9,202 nt of DNA, from contig DLMV01000060.1 of assembly GCA_002478225.1 (NCBI GenBank), positions 16,560 to 25,761 of the forward strand, given 5' to 3'. The notes beneath the pieces are model-generated. The model was not told the origin of the DNA. It saw only the letters and a list, made by a program, of their open reading frames with translations, and did no database searches. Positions 5,410-9,202 of the stretch are shown piece after piece. The position numbers and the translations under genes are program-made. Every line of letters begins with the position of its first letter. Position 1 is the stretch's first letter. This DNA is from Deltaproteobacteria bacterium UBA7527. GTDB lineage: Bacteria; Desulfobacterota; Syntrophorhabdia; Syntrophorhabdales; Syntrophorhabdaceae.

Positions 5410-6909
5410 ATGCCTAAGGCTCCGCTTGTTATGAACAGCATACCGCTGCGCTTCATGCAGGAAAACAGGATCATCCCCCTCGGCCTTAAGAACAATATCC
5501 TGAGCGTTGTTATGGCAGACCCTGACGACGGGGATACTATCGAAGCAATGATGGTCGCAGCATCAGTTAAAACGATCAGGGTGCACAGCGCCGACCGTAG
5601 GACCATTGACGAATACTTTGCGCAATTTTACGGACAGGAGCCACAGAATATCAACCGGATCATCGAGGAGATCACAGACAGGGAAGAATTTGAGTTCCTG
5701 AGGCAAGATGCGGATGAAGACGATGTGGGACATTTAAAAGATCTCGCGGCCGAAGCGCCTATCATCAAGCTGGTCAACATGATCATGACGAGGGCAGTAG
5801 AAAACAGGGCAAGCGATATTCATATCGAGCCCTTCGAAGACGAGCTGAAGGTGCGTTACCGTATAGACGGTATCCTGCATGACAGCGAATCGATGCCGGG
5901 AAACCTCCAGGCAGCGATCGTATCGAGGATAAAGCTGACGGCCAGGCTCAATATCGCCGAGAGGAGGCTGCCGCAGGATGGCCGCATCAGGATCAGGGTC
6001 GCCGGGAAAGAGCTTGACCTCCGGGTATCTACGATCCCGGTATTATACGGCGAAAGCGTGGTAATGCGCGTTCTCGACAGGGATGCTGCCATCATGGATC
6101 TCGACCGCCTCGGTTTCAATCCTCTGACATTTTCCATTTTCCAGGGACTGATACATAAACCGAACGGTGTTCTCTTTGTTACCGGGCCTACAGGAAGCGG
6201 AAAGACCACGACCCTTTACAGCGCGCTCAGCACCATCAACTTTCCTGACAGGAAGATCATCACCGTTGAAGACCCTATCGAGTACCGGCTGAAAGGGATC
6301 AACCAGATACAGGTCAGGCCGCAGATAGGTCTCAATTTTGCAAATACGCTCAGACACATCGTGCGTCAGGACCCCGACATCATCATGATCGGGGAGACAA
6401 GGGACCTCGAAACCGCCGGGATAGCCATCCAATCGTCGCTTACCGGCCATCTCGTCTTTTCGACCCTCCATACGAACGACGCCCCCGGCGCCATAACGAG
6501 GCTGATCGATATGGGTGTCGAGAATTTCCTCATCTCTTCTACGGTAAGAGGGATACTCGCCCAAAGGCTGGTGCGGGTTATCTGTCCGGCCTGCAAACAG
6601 ATCGATGCGTCGTCTGACGGCAGGGAGCAGCTATCCCTCCTGGGCATCAAAAAAGACGAGGCCCTCTATCAAGGGTCAGGCTGCGAAATATGCTCACACA
6701 CAGGATATCACGGCAGGATAGGCATCTTTGAGCTTCTCGTTGTCGACGATCCTATCCGGAGATTGATCATGGAGAATGCAGACGCCAATGATATAAGGGC
6801 AATGGCGATAAAGAACGGGATGCAGCCCATGATCGATGACGGCATCAAAAAGGTGCGTTCGGGTATTACCACCTTCAGCGAGGTCTTCAGGGTCATCCAG
6901 GAGGCATAG
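5410..6909 (+). CDS. gspE: Type II secretion assembly ATPase GspE
   Basis: The ATPase that drives pseudopilus assembly at the cytoplasmic side of the inner membrane. From the ATG at 5410 it has 499 residues. An N-terminal domain with IPLRFMQENRIIPLGL at 11-26 is followed by the catalytic part: ASDIHIEPFEDELKVRYRIDG (134-154), Walker A GPTGSGKTTT (259-268), Asp box ITVEDPIEY (284-292), Walker B DIIMIGETRD (323-332) and His box STLHTNDA (351-358). Four cysteines of the zinc motif, Cys392, Cys395, Cys425 and Cys428, are of the GspE/PilB kind. The frame is open upstream to a GTG at 5209, but codons 5209-5380 fall in a palindromic element and heptamer repeats, so this extension of up to 67 residues is probably not native; GTG 5368 and ATG 5320 are intermediate options. 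No start has a well-placed ribosome binding site. The stop is 5 bases before gspF. Confidence 0.95.
   Translation: MPKAPLVMNSIPLRFMQENRIIPLGLKNNILSVVMADPDDGDTIEAMMVAASVKTIRVHSADRRTIDEYFAQFYGQEPQNINRIIEEITDREEFEFLRQDADEDDVGHLKDLAAEAPIIKLVNMIMTRAVENRASDIHIEPFEDELKVRYRIDGILHDSESMPGNLQAAIVSRIKLTARLNIAERRLPQDGRIRIRVAGKELDLRVSTIPVLYGESVVMRVLDRDAAIMDLDRLGFNPLTFSIFQGLIHKPNGVLFVTGPTGSGKTTTLYSALSTINFPDRKIITVEDPIEYRLKGINQIQVRPQIGLNFANTLRHIVRQDPDIIMIGETRDLETAGIAIQSSLTGHLVFSTLHTNDAPGAITRLIDMGVENFLISSTVRGILAQRLVRVICPACKQIDASSDGREQLSLLGIKKDEALYQGSGCEICSHTGYHGRIGIFELLVVDDPIRRLIMENADANDIRAMAIKNGMQPMIDDGIKKVRSGITTFSEVFRVIQEA
6899..6904 (+). promoter_or_regulatory. Ribosome binding site for the GTG start of gspF
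   Basis: AGGAGG, inside the last codons of gspE, stands 10 bases before the GTG at 6915. It supports the GTG start and translational coupling of the two genes. Confidence 0.7.
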
Positions 6910-6914
6910 CAACG

Positions 6915-8105
6915 GTGATATTCTCCTACAAGGCCACCTCTATGGACGGCATAATCGCCGAGGGTCTTATTGAGGCCGCGGATGAGACCGCAGCCGTTGC
7001 CAAACTGCGGTCTTCGGGCGTTATCCCGCTGAGGATCGCTTCCCATAAGGAAGGCGGGCCGCAGAGGATCTCATTTAAATCATCGAAAAGCGACGTATTG
7101 ACCTTTACCGCAGAACTTTCCGCGATGCTGAAAGCGGGGCTTCCTCTGGACAGAAGCCTTGAAGTGCTCTCCGGGATATCGCAGGGTCGGGGTACAAAAG
7201 ACATAATCCGGTCGGTCCTCGCCTCCATCCGGGAAGGAAGCTCATTCTCTGACGCGCTCAATAGGCACCCGAAGGTCTTTCCGAGGCTTTATATAAGCAT
7301 GATAAAGGCAGGAGAGGCCGGGGGAGTGCTGGATGTCGTATTGGAAAAGATGAACGATTTTCTTGAATCAGCAAAGGAATTGAGGGAGCATATCTTTTCC
7401 GCCATGATCTACCCTTCGATACTGGTCCTGACGGGCAGTGTTTCCATCATCGTGCTCCTCACATATGTGATCCCCAAATTCACCGTGCTCTTCTCGGAGA
7501 TCGGGGCATCTCTTCCGTTTTCTACGCAGATGCTTCTTACTTTCAGCAACGGCCTCAGGAAATTCTGGTGGATCATCGCGGGCCTCGCGGCAGCCGGATG
7601 GGTCATTCTCAGGAGACATGTCAGAACGGATGCCGGCAGACACAGGATGGACGCATTGAAGCTCAGGATGATGGGCGATGTCATTGCTGCGATCGAAACT
7701 GCCCGGTTCTGCAGAACGCTGGGTACGCTCCTCCAGAGCGGGGTGCCGATGCTGCGGGCATTGGACAACGCCCGCGATGTTATCAACAACAGCGTCATAG
7801 CTTCTGCCATACCGTCGGTCTCAAAGGGCATCAGGGAGGGGAAAGGGCTCGCAGCTCCCCTTGAAAACGCACGCATATTCCCTGCACTTGCTCTTTCCAT
7901 GATCAGGGTTGGCGAAGAGACGGGGCAGATGGATGCCATGTTGCTCCAGGTCGCCTCAATATATGAAAAAACCATGCGGACCGCAATAAAGAGGTTCATC
8001 AGCCTCCTTGAACCTGCCATGATCCTCTGCATGGGCCTTCTGATAGGCTTCATCGTCATCTCCATGCTCATGGCCGTCTTCAGCATGACGGACCTGCCGT
8101 TTTGA
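6915..8105 (+). CDS. gspF: Type II secretion inner-membrane platform protein GspF
   Basis: A 396-residue protein, normal for the family (about 400). It opens with the conserved IFSYKATSMDGIIAEGLIEA and then shows the two internal GspF repeats: ELSAMLKAGLPLDRSLEVL (67-85) with MIKAGEAGGVLD (129-140), and CRTLGTLLQSGVPMLRAL (266-283) with MIRVGEETGQMD (329-340). Three membrane segments lie at about 166-188, 217-234 and 366-390, giving the usual topology of two cytoplasmic domains. GspF links the GspE ATPase to the growing pseudopilus. The GTG start at 6915 is supported by the well-spaced AGGAGG in the end of gspE. No residues appear missing. Downstream, the gap to the pseudopilin genes is filled with repeats. 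Confidence 0.95.
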   Translation: MIFSYKATSMDGIIAEGLIEAADETAAVAKLRSSGVIPLRIASHKEGGPQRISFKSSKSDVLTFTAELSAMLKAGLPLDRSLEVLSGISQGRGTKDIIRSVLASIREGSSFSDALNRHPKVFPRLYISMIKAGEAGGVLDVVLEKMNDFLESAKELREHIFSAMIYPSILVLTGSVSIIVLLTYVIPKFTVLFSEIGASLPFSTQMLLTFSNGLRKFWWIIAGLAAAGWVILRRHVRTDAGRHRMDALKLRMMGDVIAAIETARFCRTLGTLLQSGVPMLRALDNARDVINNSVIASAIPSVSKGIREGKGLAAPLENARIFPALALSMIRVGEETGQMDAMLLQVASIYEKTMRTAIKRFISLLEPAMILCMGLLIGFIVISMLMAVFSMTDLPF

Positions 8106-8106
8106 A

Positions 8107-8134
8107 GTGAAGGGTAAAAGGTAAAAAGTGAAAA
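8107..8134 (+). repeat. GTGAAAG-type heptamer tract, left arm
   Basis: Four 7-base units directly after the gspF stop: GTGAAGG, GTAAAAG, GTAAAAA, GTGAAAA. The same heptamer appears in opposite orientation at 8189-8223, so the two tracts can pair as the arms of a long imperfect hairpin. The GTG at 8128 used as a possible gspH start is the first three bases of the fourth unit. Confidence 0.85.
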
Positions 8135-8655
8135 GGCATTATCTCTCGCCCACTTCACACAAGCCGCAGGGATATGCGGGCTTGCTGATTTCTACCTTTC
8201 ACCTTTCACATTTCACATTTCACGATGGTCGCTCAGGCTTCACTCTTCTCGAACTGATCATCGTCCTGTTCCTTATCACGCTTGTCACCGGCATTTCATC
8301 GTTTTTCTTTATCGGCAACACATCTTCAGGCAGGTTTAACGCAACGGTCAGGGAATTGTCAGCAACGATCCGACGCGCAAAACATATTGCAGAGGTAAAA
8401 CGTGCAGCAGGATCCATAATGATCGACTTCGACGGAATGCGTTACGGGATCGAAGGATACGGCTGCAAAAATATCCCGCCCGACATCAGGATAAAGGTGG
8501 TCGACCCGATAACCGGGGAGACCGGCAGCGGCATGTATCGCATGTCGTTTCAACAGACAGGGAGCATAAAACCGGCAAGGATCATCCTGTGGAATAAAAA
8601 AAGGGAGGTGACGATAGAGATCGACCCTGTCGTCGGGTTTGTCATCGTGAAATGA
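8128..8655 (+). CDS. gspH: Type II secretion minor pseudopilin, GspH-like
   Basis: A protein of up to 175 residues with a prepilin site RSG|FTLLELIIVLFLITLVTG at 35-52 (Glu42 is the +5 Glu). The soluble part fits GspH: FNATVRELSATIRRAKHIAEVKRAA (72-96) and the C-terminal strands FQQTGSIKPARIILWNKKREV and IEIDPVVGFVIV. It would sit in the tip complex of the pseudopilus. The start is doubtful: GTG 8128 (AAGG 7 bases upstream) gives a 37-residue leader; TTG 8182 (AGGGA at 8168-8172, 9 bases upstream) gives 19. No ATG, GTG or TTG in frame exists between 8185 and the pilin motif, so either way the leader is partly encoded by the heptamer tract 8189-8223. The last bases overlap gspI by 4 (ATGA). 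Confidence 0.82.
   Translation: MKRHYLSPTSHKPQGYAGLLISTFHLSHFTFHDGRSGFTLLELIIVLFLITLVTGISSFFFIGNTSSGRFNATVRELSATIRRAKHIAEVKRAAGSIMIDFDGMRYGIEGYGCKNIPPDIRIKVVDPITGETGSGMYRMSFQQTGSIKPARIILWNKKREVTIEIDPVVGFVIVK
8161..8183 (+). repeat. Short hairpin between the two GTGAAAG arms
   Basis: AAGCCGCA (8161-8168) can pair with TGCGGGCTT (8175-8183) with one bulged G and a 6-base loop. It lies between the inverted heptamer tracts, so 8107-8223 can fold as one nested structure. The AGGGA that might serve the TTG at 8182 lies in the loop. No T-run follows, so it is not a typical terminator. Confidence 0.55.
8189..8223 (-). repeat. GTGAAAG-type heptamer tract, right arm, inside the gspH leader
   Basis: On the minus strand the units read GTGAAAT, GTGAAAT, GTGAAAG, GTGAAAG, GTAGAAA: five perfect 7-base steps. 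The tract lies between every plausible gspH start codon and the prepilin motif. Confidence 0.88.
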
Positions 8656-9083
8656 TCCGCCTGCCTGCAATGTTCGCATATCGAAATCGTGGATTTACCC
8701 TTCTGGAGGTCCTCGCAGCGGTTTCAATATTGAGCATTGCCCTGCTTGTCATCGCCCGCCTCTTTTCAGGAGGTTCAAGGGCTATCTTCTCGTCGCAAGA
8801 TCATGTGTCGGTTGCCGTTCGGACGGATATACGGATGAGGGAGGTCCTGTGTGAAGACCTGTCAATTGAAAAGGCATGGAGCGAGATCACGGACGAAGGA
8901 TACAGGCTGGACGCCTCAATTAAAGAAACCCTCGCTGAACGGACAGCCGGCCTTCCGATGAAGCTCATGGAGATAACGGTGTCGATACATCGGCCTGAAG
9001 CGCCAGGTAAAAAATCATTCACCCTTAAGACCATGCGGCTGATTAAAGGCGGTCGTCAGTCGTCGGTCGTCAGCCCACAGTAA
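8652..9083 (+). CDS. gspI: Type II secretion minor pseudopilin, GspI-like
   Basis: A 143-residue protein with prepilin site RNRG|FTLLEVLAAVSILSIALLVIA at 11-31; Phe15 is +1 and Glu19 is +5. The FTLLEVL start and short soluble part point to GspI rather than GspJ or GspH, but the assignment rests mainly on gene order and N-terminus. It would join GspH, GspJ and GspK in the pseudopilus tip. The start codon overlaps the gspH stop (ATGA), so translation is probably coupled; Met7 at 8670 is an alternative giving a short 8-residue leader. The last residues (QSSVVSPQ) and the stop codon are encoded by a GTCGTCA heptamer tract (9052-9086), so the natural C-terminus probably ended near TMRLIKGG and was altered by the repeat. 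Confidence 0.78.
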   Translation: MIRLPAMFAYRNRGFTLLEVLAAVSILSIALLVIARLFSGGSRAIFSSQDHVSVAVRTDIRMREVLCEDLSIEKAWSEITDEGYRLDASIKETLAERTAGLPMKLMEITVSIHRPEAPGKKSFTLKTMRLIKGGRQSSVVSPQ

Positions 9084-9086
9084 CAA
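9052..9086 (+). repeat. GTCGTCA heptamer tract at the end of gspI
   Basis: Units GTCGTCA, GTCGTCG, GTCGTCA, then the decayed GCCCACA and GTAACAA. It supplies the last codons and the stop of gspI. It has the same unit and orientation as 5166-5186. Confidence 0.85.
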
Positions 9087-9100
9087 ACCCGTAAATCGCA

Positions 9101-9121
9101 AGGCGTCAGGCGTTAGGCGGG
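9101..9121 (+). repeat. AGGCGTC heptamer tract
   Basis: Three units: AGGCGTC, AGGCGTT, AGGCGGG. Rotated, GGCGTCA and GGCGTTA differ by a single base from GTCGTCA and GTCGTTA of the neighbouring tract and of 5166-5186, which suggests common descent. Confidence 0.75.
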
Positions 9122-9126
9122 AAAAC

Positions 9127-9154
9127 CGTAATTCGTGAATCGTAATTCGTAATT
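9127..9154 (+). repeat. CGTAATT heptamer tract
   Basis: Four units: CGTAATT, CGTGAAT, CGTAATT, CGTAATT. An isolated CGTAAAT at 9090-9096 is related, and the CGTATAT tract at 3652-3686 is similar. The stretch 9084-9165 contains no gene that I can support. Confidence 0.85.
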
Positions 9155-9165
9155 GGATGAACCAT

Positions 9166-9202
9166 GTGAAAGATGAAAGGTGATAGGTGGCAGGTAATAG
9201 GT
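9166..9202 (+). repeat. GTGAAAG-type heptamer tract running off the right edge
   Basis: Units GTGAAAG, ATGAAAG, GTGATAG, GTGGCAG, GTAATAG, then GT at the edge. It has the same heptamer family and orientation as 8107-8134. The tract probably continues beyond the window. Confidence 0.85.

Noticed and set aside
7409..8158. Long minus-strand open frame opposite gspF
   Set aside because: Antisense of a well-conserved gspF; the product shows no motifs and has no ribosome binding site that I can see.
8225..8257. ATG at 8225 as the gspH start
   Set aside because: It is out of frame with the prepilin motif and reaches a stop after ten codons.
4698..9083. Type IV pilus cluster rather than type II secretion
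   Set aside because: The GspG calcium loop, the G-E-F-H-I gene order and the absence of pilus-specific genes fit secretion better, although E and F alone would not decide it.
3652..9202. CRISPR array as an explanation for the repeats
   Set aside because: Units are 7 bases, degenerate and contiguous; there are no spacers of regular length and no cas genes.

Overview
The window looks like a chromosomal segment of a Gram-negative, mid-GC bacterium. The mix of genes (many class III cyclase/GAF signalling proteins, a monoheme cytochrome c, a compact rhomboid-sized M50 protease, a complete type II secretion core) and the style of the intergenic repeats remind me of Nitrospirota or the former Deltaproteobacteria. 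That placement is an impression and has not been tested by any search.

Left part (1-1661). A gene on the minus strand runs off the left edge and encodes the N-terminus of a GAF-domain sensor protein. A short divergent intergenic region with a good sigma70-type promoter separates it from a small periplasmic monoheme cytochrome c on the plus strand. That gene meets, tail to tail with only 9 bases between, a minus-strand site-2-type (M50) membrane metalloprotease.

Central signalling part (1662-4582). A 654-residue membrane-anchored class III nucleotide cyclase has all its catalytic residues, followed by a TPR-like region and an HD-GYP domain that has lost several metal ligands. It is followed by a NarL/FixJ-type response regulator whose phospho-acceptor Asp is replaced by Asn. 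Both proteins keep their fold signatures but have lost one classical activity, so this looks like a signalling pair that relies on non-canonical inputs.

Right part (4698-9202). This is a type II secretion gene cluster in the order gspG (major pseudopilin), gspE (assembly ATPase), gspF (inner-membrane platform), gspH and gspI (minor pseudopilins), presumably continuing past the right edge. ATPase GspE powers, and GspF anchors, the assembly of a pseudopilus made of G, H and I that pushes folded proteins through an outer-membrane secretin (not in this window). gspE-gspF and gspH-gspI are tightly coupled.

The most unusual structure is not a gene. The loose junctions (after the cyclase, gspG-gspE, gspF-gspH, and after gspI) are filled with degenerate tandem repeats that all have a 7-base period although the heptamer itself differs between tracts (CGTAATT-like, GTCGTCA-like, GTGAAAG-like, AGCATCG-like, CCTCACT-like). 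Several run into reading frames: they encode part of the GspH prepilin leader, the last residues of GspI, and a possible N-terminal extension of GspE. A separate palindromic element (5211-5279) sits between two of these tracts.
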